Assembly (NCBI RefSeq): GCF_009650765.1
Contig: NZ_CP045740.1
Location: forward strand, 2,294,001 to 2,358,000
From: Streptomyces sp. SUK 48
Lineage (GTDB): Bacteria > Actinomycetota > Actinomycetes > Streptomycetales > Streptomycetaceae
Reading direction: 5' to 3'
DNA: 64,000 bases
A program made the translations under genes and the position numbers. This document shows, piece by piece, positions 28,866 through 36,715 of this stretch. The notes beneath the pieces are model-generated. The model was not told the origin of the DNA and ran no database searches. It saw only the letters and a program-made list of their open reading frames with translations. Position 1 is the first letter of the stretch; every line of letters starts with the position of its first letter.

Positions 28866-30401
28866 CTAGTCGAGGTAGTCGCGCAGCACCTGCGAGCGCG
28901 ACGGGTGGCGCAGCTTCGACATGGTCTTGGACTCGATCTGGCGGATGCGCTCACGCGTCACGCCGTAGACCTTGCCGATCTCGTCCAGGGTCTTCGGCTG
29001 GCCGTCGGTGAGGCCGAAGCGCATGGAGACGACGCCGGCCTCGCGCTCGGAGAGGGTGTCCAGGACCGAGTGCAGCTGCTCCTGGAGGAGGGTGAAGCTG
29101 ACGGCGTCCGCGGGGACGACGGCCTCGGAGTCCTCGATGAGGTCACCGAACTCGCTGTCGCCGTCCTCACCCAGGGGGGTGTGCAGGGAGATGGGCTCGC
29201 GGCCGTACTTCTGGACCTCGATGACCTTCTCGGGGGTCATGTCGAGTTCCTTGGCCAGCTCCTCCGGGGTGGGCTCGCGGCCCAGGTCCTGGAGCATCTG
29301 GCGCTGCACGCGCGCGAGCTTGTTGATGACCTCGACCATGTGCACCGGGATACGGATGGTGCGGGCCTGGTCGGCCATGGCGCGGGTGATCGCCTGACGG
29401 ATCCACCAGGTGGCGTACGTGGAGAACTTGTAGCCCTTGGTGTAGTCGAACTTCTCGACGGCGCGGATCAGACCGAGGTTGCCCTCCTGGATGAGGTCCA
29501 GGAAGAGCATGCCGCGGCCGGTGTAGCGCTTGGCCAGGGAGACCACCAGACGGAGGTTGGCCTCCAGGAGGTGGTTCTTGGCGCGACGGCCGTCCTCGGC
29601 GATGATCTCCAGCTCGCGCTTGAGCTTCGGGGCGAGCTTGTCGGCGTTCGCCAGCTTGTCCTCGGCGAACAGGCCGGCCTCGATGCGCTTGGCGAGCTCG
29701 ACCTCCTGCTCGGCGTTGAGCAGGGGGACCTTGCCGATCTGCTTCAGGTAGTCCTTGACCGGGTCGGCGGTGGCGCCGGCCGCGGCGACCTGCTGCGCGG
29801 GCGCGTCGTCCTCGTCCTCGTCGGACAGGACGAAGCCCGCGTTCTCGGTGCCCTCGGGCTCGTCGCCGACCTTGGTGTCCTCGAGAACCTCTTCCTCGAG
29901 GATCTCGGCGTCGTCCTTCTTGCCCGTGGTCTTCTTGGCCGCCGTCTTCTTGGCGGTGGTCTTCTTGGCAACCGTCTTCTTGGCGGTCGTCTTCTTGGCA
30001 ACCGCCTTCTTGGCGGTGGATGCCTCTTCGGCGGAATCGTCCGGGGTGGCGGACGCCGCGGGGGCGGCCGTGGTGGCGGTGGCCTTCCTGGTGGTCACCG
30101 TCTTCGCCGCGACCGTCTTGGTGGCGGTGCGCTTGGCCGGGCTCTTCGCTGCGACGCTCTTTCGGGTGCGCTTGGGCTCTGCTGCACTGACCATCAGCGT
30201 CACACCCTCTTCCTCAAGAATCTGGTTGAGGCTGCGCAGTACGTTCTTCCACTGAGTGGCCGGAATCTGGTCAGCTTCGAAGGCCCGACGCACATCGTCG
30301 CCGGCGATCTGCCCCTCAGCCTTTCCCCGCTCAATGAGCGCCATGACAGAGACGGACTCGGCGATCTCCGGCGGGAGCGTACGGGATGTGCTGGCCGACA
30401 C
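28866..30401 (-). CDS. hrdB: Principal RNA polymerase sigma factor HrdB
   Basis: 511 residues, the S. coelicolor HrdB length, directing housekeeping transcription. The N-terminal region 1.1 (about 1-70) is followed by a Lys/Ala/Thr low-complexity tract with repeated KKT(A/V/T)AKK units (about 130-175) and an acidic stretch. Then come region 1.2 ([16 protein letters not shown]), region 2 ([15 protein letters not shown]), region 3 and region 4.2 ([17 protein letters not shown]). The GTG at 30401 has GAGAGG upstream; this start leaves out an unrelated extension. The terminator at 30670 separates it from whiH upstream on the same strand. Confidence 0.96.
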   Translation of the reverse strand: MSASTSRTLPPEIAESVSVMALIERGKAEGQIAGDDVRRAFEADQIPATQWKNVLRSLNQILEEEGVTLMVSAAEPKRTRKSVAAKSPAKRTATKTVAAKTVTTRKATATTAAPAASATPDDSAEEASTAKKAVAKKTTAKKTVAKKTTAKKTAAKKTTGKKDDAEILEEEVLEDTKVGDEPEGTENAGFVLSDEDEDDAPAQQVAAAGATADPVKDYLKQIGKVPLLNAEQEVELAKRIEAGLFAEDKLANADKLAPKLKRELEIIAEDGRRAKNHLLEANLRLVVSLAKRYTGRGMLFLDLIQEGNLGLIRAVEKFDYTKGYKFSTYATWWIRQAITRAMADQARTIRIPVHMVEVINKLARVQRQMLQDLGREPTPEELAKELDMTPEKVIEVQKYGREPISLHTPLGEDGDSEFGDLIEDSEAVVPADAVSFTLLQEQLHSVLDTLSEREAGVVSMRFGLTDGQPKTLDEIGKVYGVTRERIRQIESKTMSKLRHPSRSQVLRDYLD

Positions 30402-30669
30402 GAACAACCTCTCGGAACGTTGGAAAACGGCTTCCGGCGCCGTCCACTGCGGACGGCAGCCGACCACCGGCCTGGGGATGGGCCGACGGCGCGGGCGCGG
30501 GCCGGGAAGATGCACAGCGCCATGTCTGGCGTCCGTATTCCCTTCGCGGCTGTCACCTCTTAAGTCATCGCACTGTTCCCCTGAGCGTTACGCCCATTCT
30601 GCGTGGCCCGAGTCACACCCCGTAAGCGAACAAAGACGGTCAGACATGGGCAAAAGATATCGCCCGGCG
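30402..30669 (-). promoter_or_regulatory. hrdB promoter and leader region
   Basis: The 268 bp between the whiH terminator and hrdB must hold the hrdB promoters. Candidate GGGAAC and GGGAAT elements are seen on the minus strand near 30575 and 30540, resembling -35 boxes of SigR-type promoters, but a matching GTT -10 at the right spacing was not clear. In S. coelicolor one hrdB promoter is SigR-dependent. Confidence 0.4.
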
Positions 30670-30721
30670 CATCGCCGGACCCCGCCGGGCTCCTGAGGGG
30701 ATCCGGCGGGGTCCGGCGATG
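30670..30721 (-). terminator. Strong hairpin terminator after whiH
   Basis: A perfect 19-bp stem (30670-30688 with 30703-30721, CATCGCCGGACCCCGCCGG and its complement) with a 14-nt loop. It isolates hrdB from whiH transcription. Confidence 0.8.
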
Positions 30722-30811
30722 GGCGGGTACGACGACCGGCGCCCGGGCCGACGCGCCATGGGGACCGCGGAGACGCCGCACACCGGCGACCGCACCGCCC
30801 GCGGGGGCGGG

Positions 30812-31699
30812 TCAGTGCTCGCGCGGGGCGGGAACCACCCGCTCCACCTCGGGGTGCGCCGTGAGCAGTTGGCGCATGGCGGCCTCCGCCGCGCCGCCGT
30901 CGCCGGTGCCGAGGGCGTCGACGATGCGCGCGTGCTGGGCGAGGGACGAGTCGTTCGGCCGGTCACAGGCCGTGACGGGGCCGCCGGAGACCTGGAGGGC
31001 GGCGCCGACGATGCCGGAGAGGTGCTCCAGCATGCGGTTGCCCGCGACCTGGATGAGCAGCGCGTGGAACTCGGTGTCGGCGCGCGAGTAGGTGAGCGCG
31101 TCGCCCTGGGCCATGGCGTGGCTCATGATCTCCACCATGTCGGACAGGCGCTGCTGCACCTCTTCCCGGCCGTGTCCGGCGGCGAGACGGGCGGCGAGCG
31201 GCTCGATGGTCCAGCGCAGCTCGCTGAGCTCCCGACGCTGGTCGTCGCGCTGGGGGCCGAAGGCCCGCCACTCGATGATGTCCGGGTCGAGGAGGTTCCA
31301 GTCGCTGACCGGACGCACGCGCGTGCCCACGTTCGGCCGGGCGCTGACGAGGCCCTTGGCCTCCAGCACGCGGAGGGACTCGCGGACGACGGTGCGGGAG
31401 ACCTCGAAGCGCTGGCCGATCTCCTCGGGCACCAGCGGTCGGTCCGCGCCCAGGTCGCCCGAGACGATCATCTGACCCAGCTGCTGGACGAGTTGGCCGT
31501 GCAGCCCGCGGCCGCGGCTGCCCGCGGGCCGCCGGCCGACCCGGCCCAGCTCGGATTCGCCTCCGTCCCAGGTGGGCGTTCCCACGCGATCGCCCACCGA
31601 GGCGTCGCCGTAGGAGTAGCGGTCGAGTTCGCCCGGACCGACCAGACCGGAGTCGGTGGAACGGGCGGCGGTCATCATGGTGTGCGCAAGGGTACTCAC
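30812..31699 (-). CDS. whiH: GntR-family sporulation regulator WhiH
   Basis: 295 residues. The N-terminus (1-65) is variable. The GntR winged HTH follows (GQLVQQLGQMIVSGDLGADRPL, then QRFEVSRTVVRESLRVLEAKGLV). The FadR-type C-terminal domain (FCD) includes metal-ligand-like residues in ADTEFHALLIQVAGN and QHARIVDAL. GTG at 31699 has AAAGG at short spacing. It lies just upstream of hrdB on the same strand, as in S. coelicolor, where whiH is needed for sporulation septation and depends on sigma WhiG. A WhiG-like -10 and an inverted repeat lie in its leader. Confidence 0.92.
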   Translation of the reverse strand: MSTLAHTMMTAARSTDSGLVGPGELDRYSYGDASVGDRVGTPTWDGGESELGRVGRRPAGSRGRGLHGQLVQQLGQMIVSGDLGADRPLVPEEIGQRFEVSRTVVRESLRVLEAKGLVSARPNVGTRVRPVSDWNLLDPDIIEWRAFGPQRDDQRRELSELRWTIEPLAARLAAGHGREEVQQRLSDMVEIMSHAMAQGDALTYSRADTEFHALLIQVAGNRMLEHLSGIVGAALQVSGGPVTACDRPNDSSLAQHARIVDALGTGDGGAAEAAMRQLLTAHPEVERVVPAPREH

Positions 31700-31759
31700 G
31701 GAACCTTTGTCGGCGTCGTCTCCAACTCCCTTGAGGTCTTTGGTGAAAAGCACACGAAA

Positions 31760-31798
31760 GGGTGATCGCTCACCCCGTCGCAATTGACGCCTTATCGG
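31760..31798 (-). promoter_or_regulatory. Candidate WhiG-type -10 and operator of whiH
   Basis: On the minus strand CCGATAA (31798-31792) matches the -10 core of WhiG promoters (GCCGATAA). Immediately downstream is the inverted repeat GGGTGA-TCGC-TCACCC (31760-31775), a plausible site for autorepression by WhiH. A TAAA-type -35 at the right distance was not evident. Confidence 0.5.
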
Positions 31799-31865
31799 AA
31801 AGAAACGAGCCGCCCACGGGGAGTTGTGGGCACAACCGGCACCAGAACCGTAAGAACCGCGGTCA

Positions 31866-34052
31866 TCAAGCCCTGGCACGCAAGGTCGTGAACAGATACG
31901 CGCACAGCAGCGCCGCCAGGGACAACACCATTGCGCCGCCTACGGGTTGGACGAGCAGCCGCGCCACCGCGAGCACATACCGGTCCCCTCCGAACGGCCA
32001 CTGGAGCAGAAACACCTCCCGCATCCGCAGCGGGAGATCGGCCACGGTGCGCTCGGCCGGGCCCCGGAACGCCGTGTGCATGAGGGGTACGACGGCCACG
32101 GGTACGGCGAGGACAGCGGCGAGCCCGCCCGAGGTGGACCGGAAGACGCCGGCCGCGAGCACGCCGGCCCAGGCGCACCCGATGACGAGGGCGGTCCAAC
32201 TCGCGCTCAGCGCAAGCCAGTCGTCGGGGACCTGGGTCAGTTCCCTGCCGTAGACGAGGTAGAGCGCCTCGGCGTCGCAGCCCGCGACGAGGAAGGCGAG
32301 CAGCGTCGCGGTGGCTCCGGAGACGAGGAGTTTCGCGGCCAGCAGCCCGAGCCGGCGGGGCACGGTGCCTCGGTCGGCGGCAAGCGCGGGGTGGCGGAAC
32401 TCGTCCCCGAAGGCCAGTGCTCCGAGCAGGCCGGCGGCGAGCGCGACGGGCGGCAGCGGCAGTTGCCGGGGCCAGGCCGCGAACAGCCGCGCCTGCGGGG
32501 TGTGGCCGATCCCGGCCAACGCCACGGCGGTCAGCACGGACAGCACGAGCACCGCGCCGCAGATCAGGAACCCGGTGCCGACGCCCGCGGCCCGCCGGAT
32601 CTCGTAGCGCAGGGGGCGCAGGGGGGTGGGTGCGGGACGGACGGAGATGGGGGGCGGGAGGGGGGAGTTCATGTCGAAGGCGCGGGCGGTGTCGGTATCG
32701 GCGTTCCCGCCGGTCCGGGGTTCGGGCTGCACCGTCCACGACGGACGGGCGAACGGTCCCCTGGCTCCGGGCAGGAGGGTGCGGAGGGCGGAGATGTGGG
32801 TGGTGGCGATGCGGGTCGGGATGATGCGGGTGAGGCGGGTCGGGCCGGCTTCCGGCTTCCCGGTGCGGCGGGCAGTGGTCTCGGCGCCGAGGGCCATACG
32901 TGCTTCGGCCCGGGGCGGGGCCTCGTCGAACGAGCCCGCCGGGGCCGGTTCGGTCGAGAACACAGGTGTCCCCGAGGAGTCGGGCCGAGGCGGCTTTCGC
33001 GCGAAGGACGCGGAGGCGGCCGGGGCGGCGGTCTCCGGGCGCGTCATGGTGGGCGGGTCCGGCACGGAGAAGCCGAACACGGTCTTCTCTCGCTCCGGCG
33101 GCGTACGACGGCTCGCGGGGCCGCCCATGGCCGGCGCGCGCTCGGACAGTGCGCCGCCCACGGCGGAGCCGGGCCCCATGTCGCCCAGTTCGTCGGCGAG
33201 TTGATGGACGAGGATGCCGTGCCGGAAGGCCGTCTCACCGATGACGGAGGTGGTGGTGCCGTACACGGAGAGGCGGTTGCCGCCCTCGCGCACGACCTCG
33301 ACGGAACGGCGGCCGGTACGGGCCTCCTTGGTGAGCGCGGCCGCGAGGCGCCCGGCGTACGGGCTGCGCACGGCCACGCGCGGGCGCAGCCGGGTGCGGG
33401 CGAACTCCCCGGCCGCCTGGTCGGCCAGGAGCCTGCCCGCGTCGAGCGTGACGACCCGGTCGGCGATGTGCGCGGCCTCCCTCGGGTCGCCCGTGGTCGT
33501 CAGCACGGTGCCGCCCTGATCGGCGTGGGCGCGCAGCATGCCGTGCAGCCACTGCGCCTCGCCGGGGGAGAGACCGCGGGCGGGATCGTCCAGGACGAGC
33601 GTGTGCGGGTCGGGCAGCAGGGCGCACGCCAGGCCGAGCCTGCGGTCCATGCCGCGGGAGAGCGTGCCGAGACGTTCCTCCCGGAAGCTGACCAGGCCGA
33701 CGGTTTCGAGGACCTCGTCGGCGCGGCGCCCCGGGACGCCCGACGCCGCGCACAGCATGCGCAGATGTCCGCGGACCGAGCGGGCCGGGTGCCCCGGTAC
33801 GTCGCCGAGCAGCACGCCGACCTCGCGTGCCGGGTGGGCGATCCGGTACAGGGGCCGTCCTCTGAAGTAGGTGATGCCGCGACCGGGTCGCAGGGCGAGC
33901 ATCAGCCTCAGGGCCGTGGTCTTGCCGGCGCCGGAGGCCCCGAGGAGCACGGTGATCCGGCCGGCGCGCGCTTCGAAGGAGATGTCGTCGACAGCGGGCG
34001 GCCGTGCCTTGCGGGAGGTGCTGGTCAGTCCGAAGGCTTGGATCACCTGCAT
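31866..34052 (-). CDS. ABC transporter with ATPase and permease in one polypeptide
   Basis: About 728 residues in an unusual order. The ATPase domain is N-terminal (Walker A LLGASGAGKTT, Walker B HTLVLDDPARGLSP; the signature region TLSRGMDRRLGLA is diverged), covering about 1-225. A linker of more than 200 residues, rich in Pro, Arg, Thr and Ala, follows. The C-terminal permease-like domain (about 500-728) has six hydrophobic segments. ATG at 34052 is chosen (MQVIQAFGL). Such ABC-2-like exporters usually carry drugs, lipids or peptides; the substrate is unknown. It lies directly upstream of whiH on the same strand. Confidence 0.85.
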   Translation of the reverse strand: MQVIQAFGLTSTSRKARPPAVDDISFEARAGRITVLLGASGAGKTTALRLMLALRPGRGITYFRGRPLYRIAHPAREVGVLLGDVPGHPARSVRGHLRMLCAASGVPGRRADEVLETVGLVSFREERLGTLSRGMDRRLGLACALLPDPHTLVLDDPARGLSPGEAQWLHGMLRAHADQGGTVLTTTGDPREAAHIADRVVTLDAGRLLADQAAGEFARTRLRPRVAVRSPYAGRLAAALTKEARTGRRSVEVVREGGNRLSVYGTTTSVIGETAFRHGILVHQLADELGDMGPGSAVGGALSERAPAMGGPASRRTPPEREKTVFGFSVPDPPTMTRPETAAPAASASFARKPPRPDSSGTPVFSTEPAPAGSFDEAPPRAEARMALGAETTARRTGKPEAGPTRLTRIIPTRIATTHISALRTLLPGARGPFARPSWTVQPEPRTGGNADTDTARAFDMNSPLPPPISVRPAPTPLRPLRYEIRRAAGVGTGFLICGAVLVLSVLTAVALAGIGHTPQARLFAAWPRQLPLPPVALAAGLLGALAFGDEFRHPALAADRGTVPRRLGLLAAKLLVSGATATLLAFLVAGCDAEALYLVYGRELTQVPDDWLALSASWTALVIGCAWAGVLAAGVFRSTSGGLAAVLAVPVAVVPLMHTAFRGPAERTVADLPLRMREVFLLQWPFGGDRYVLAVARLLVQPVGGAMVLSLAALLCAYLFTTLRARA

Positions 34053-34149
34053 CAAGATAGCGTGCGATGTCCGGTTTTTTGGTGTATGGGGAGCTTTGGC
34101 GATGAATGCCGCGCCCTTGCGGCGGCCTCTGTCCACCGTTCGATGCAAC

Positions 34150-34176
34150 GGGAGGCCCGGAAAGGCTCGGCCTCCC
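34150..34176 (-). terminator. Intrinsic terminator after the NUDIX gene
   Basis: GGGAGGCC (34150-34157) pairs with GGCCTCCC (34169-34176) across an 11-nt loop, 30 bp below the NUDIX gene stop. Confidence 0.65.
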
Positions 34177-34206
34177 GGACCGCGGCCGGACCCCGTGCGC
34201 TGCCGG

Positions 34207-34965
34207 TCAGACCTCGGGGCGCAGCATCGGCGGGTTGAGCAGCGTGGCCCCGCCGGCCCTGAAGAGCTGGGCCGGGCGACCGCCCTGGCGCGTGGTGGTG
34301 CCTCCCGTCGGAACGAGGAACCCGGGGGTCCCGGTGACCTTGCGGTGGAAGTTGCGCGGGTCGAGGGCCACCCCCCACACCGCCTCGTACACCCGGCGCA
34401 GCTCGCCGACGGTGAACTCGGGCGGGCAGAACGCGGTGGCCAGCGAGGAGTACTCGATCTTGGAACGGGCCCGCTCCACGCCGTCGGCGAGGATCCGGGC
34501 GTGGTCGAAGGCCAGCGGTGCGACGGGCTCGTCGTCGCGGCCGTAACCGCCCTGCTGAAGCAGTTCCTCGACCGGGGCCCAGCGCGCGTTGCTGGCGTCG
34601 CCGCCCGCGCGGGGGGCGGGCAGGTCGGGGGCGAGTGCGAGGTGCGCGACGCTGACCACGCGCATCCGCGGGTCCCGGTCGGGGTCGCCGTAGGTGGCGA
34701 GCTGCTCCAGGTGTGCTCCGTGGTCCTGGGCGGGGATCGAGGGGTCGTGCGCGTGCAGCCCGGTCTCCTCGGCCAGTTCGCGCGCCGCCGCCTGGTTCAG
34801 GTCCTCGTCGTCCCGTACGAAGCCGCCGGGCAGCGCCCACCGCCCCTGGAAGGGCGACTCGCCCCGGCGCACCGCCAACGCGCACAGCGCATGACGGCGA
34901 ACGGTCAGCACGACCAGGTCCACGGTGACGGCGAAGGGCGGAAAGGCTGACGGGTCGTAGGGCAT
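34207..34965 (-). CDS. NUDIX protein with winged-helix tail (NrtR-like)
   Basis: 252 residues. The N-terminal NUDIX domain has a complete box, GGFVRDDEDLNQAAARELAEETGL. The C-terminal part (about 165-225, FTVGELRRVYEAVWGVALDPRNFHRKV) resembles the NrtR winged helix. NrtR proteins either regulate NAD or pentose metabolism through an ADP-ribose-sensing NUDIX domain or act as ADP-ribose pyrophosphatases. Because the NUDIX box is intact, catalysis is possible. An inverted repeat lies just upstream of the start. No NAD biosynthesis genes are adjacent. Confidence 0.87.
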   Translation of the reverse strand: MPYDPSAFPPFAVTVDLVVLTVRRHALCALAVRRGESPFQGRWALPGGFVRDDEDLNQAAARELAEETGLHAHDPSIPAQDHGAHLEQLATYGDPDRDPRMRVVSVAHLALAPDLPAPRAGGDASNARWAPVEELLQQGGYGRDDEPVAPLAFDHARILADGVERARSKIEYSSLATAFCPPEFTVGELRRVYEAVWGVALDPRNFHRKVTGTPGFLVPTGGTTTRQGGRPAQLFRAGGATLLNPPMLRPEV

Positions 34966-34978
34966 GCCGCGATCATAG

Positions 34979-34993
34979 TCGTCTTCCTGACGA
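34979..34993. promoter_or_regulatory. Inverted repeat upstream of the NrtR-like gene
   Basis: TCGTC-TTCCT-GACGA sits 13 bp above the ATG at 34965, in a locally AT-rich stretch (ATAGTCG... GACGATAA). A possible autoregulatory operator. Confidence 0.4.
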
Positions 34994-35073
34994 TAAACAC
35001 GCCGTTCGCCGGTGGGGGCGCCGGTGCTTCCGCTTCGTCGCGTTATGGGAGGCCGGACGGGCTCCCGCCCGGT

Positions 35074-36582
35074 TCAGGTCATGCTCTCCCCCGTCCCCTT
35101 CGTGGGCATACGGGTGCCCGCCGGATGCCGGGTGCCCGCGCGCGGAGCGCGTCCGGCGGCCGGGCCGGGGCTCGCCGGACGGCGCCGCTGCCCGGGCACA
35201 CGGGCGGCACGGGGGCCGTCCCCGGCGGCGGCGAGGGCGGAGCGCAGCCGGCGGCGTCGGCGGATGCGCGCGGCCGGATCCGGTTCGCCGACGGGGTCCG
35301 CGACACCTTCCAGGCGTCCGGCGAGTTCGGGCGTCTCCGAGGCGGCCGCGGCGGGCGCCATGCCGTCCTGCCCGGGTTCCGTCACCCCCGGGGCGTCTGC
35401 CGCGGGCGCCACCCCGTCCTGCGCAGGCGCCACGCCGTCTCGCGCGGGTTCCGCGGCGGGCGCTCCCCCGGTCCGCGCCGCTCGCAGGCACCGGCGGATC
35501 GATTCCACGTCCAGGCCCTCGTTGCACGCCTGGTGCAGGAGGCGGGCGAAGAGGTAGTCCGGGTCGGCGCCCAGTGCCATGGCCAGGGCCTCGCGGGCTT
35601 CCAGTTCGTCGCCCGTGGACCAGGCGACCCAGCCGGCCAGGGTCAGCGGCGGGGCGGCGTGCTCGGCGTACGGTCCGACGCAGCGGCGGGCGAGGGCGCG
35701 CCAGAGGCGGAGCGCGGGGGCCGCTTCGTCGCCCTCCATCCAGGCGGCGGCGCGGTCGCGGGTGCCGCGGTCCTGGAGGCCGAGGATCAGCCGTGCCGCC
35801 TCGTCGTGTCCGATCAGGCCGTCGTCGCGCAGGTCGGCCGGAAAGGCGCCCGCGACCGGGGTCGCCGCGGCGAGGCGGCGGATGACGCGCTCGGCGAGGA
35901 CGATGGTCTCCTCGGCCACCTCCGCGCGCCCCGCCTCGTCGAGGATGCGGGGCACCAGCGCCAGGCCGCCCGCGTCGAGGGCGGCCTCCTGCTCCCGTGC
36001 CGCCGCGGCCTCCCAGGGCTGGAGCCGGGCGCGCAACTCCCTGAGGGTGCCGCGGACTTGGATGCCGGCGTAGGTGGCCGCGGCGGCGAGGACGGAGGTG
36101 CCGGGCAGGCCCATCGGCGTACCGTCCTCGGGGCAGCAGTCCGCGACGGGGCAGCAGTACGACCAGTAACGGCCGTCGGAGACGCAGAGCGCCTCGATGA
36201 CCGGCACGTCGAGGTCGCCGCACTGGATGCGCAGCAGGTGGGCGAGGCGGGCGAGACGGCGTTTGACGTCCCGGCCGCGCTCTCCCGGGGCGGGTTCCTG
36301 GCAGACGTAGGCCACCAGCCGTTCGGGCCTGGCGCCCCGCCGCTCGCTGCTGGTCACCAGGCCCCGGGCCAGCTGGCGGGCGGCCTCTTCCCAGTCCTCC
36401 TCCTGCGCGGGGATGCCGAGCCGGGCCCGGCCGCCGAACCTGCCCTTGCCCCCGCTGTCGTGCACGGCGACCAGGACCATGCTGTCCTCCGGTCGGTAGC
36501 CCAGGAGGTAGGGCAGGGCGTCGGCCAGTTCGGCCGGGGTGCGCAGGGTGACCTGCTCGGTGGTTTCGCTGTGATGCGTCAT
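35074..36582 (-). CDS. DUF4192 domain-containing protein
   Basis: 502 residues. The DUF4192 region (about 10-390) opens with LRTPAELADALPYLLGYRPEDSMVLVAV, typical of this actinobacterial family. It includes cysteine-rich YCCPVADCCPEDGTP and a helical repeat-like second half. The last about 110 residues are low-complexity (Ala/Pro/Gly with repeated DGVAPA and DGMAPA units, then basic). The function is unknown. ATG at 36582 is used; the open frame continues upstream without similarity. Divergent from recQ. Confidence 0.88.
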   Translation of the reverse strand: MTHHSETTEQVTLRTPAELADALPYLLGYRPEDSMVLVAVHDSGGKGRFGGRARLGIPAQEEDWEEAARQLARGLVTSSERRGARPERLVAYVCQEPAPGERGRDVKRRLARLAHLLRIQCGDLDVPVIEALCVSDGRYWSYCCPVADCCPEDGTPMGLPGTSVLAAAATYAGIQVRGTLRELRARLQPWEAAAAREQEAALDAGGLALVPRILDEAGRAEVAEETIVLAERVIRRLAAATPVAGAFPADLRDDGLIGHDEAARLILGLQDRGTRDRAAAWMEGDEAAPALRLWRALARRCVGPYAEHAAPPLTLAGWVAWSTGDELEAREALAMALGADPDYLFARLLHQACNEGLDVESIRRCLRAARTGGAPAAEPARDGVAPAQDGVAPAADAPGVTEPGQDGMAPAAAASETPELAGRLEGVADPVGEPDPAARIRRRRRLRSALAAAGDGPRAARVPGQRRRPASPGPAAGRAPRAGTRHPAGTRMPTKGTGESMT

Positions 36583-36715
36583 GCGCCGACGGTCTCGCGG
36601 ATTCCGCGAACCCGCTCGGGCCTGTGGATAAGTCGAATCAGGGACACGACAAGCCGTCGAGGGTTGTCCACAGATCCGCCTTCGGCCCGCCCGTTCGTCG
36701 GTCCCGTCCTGTTGT

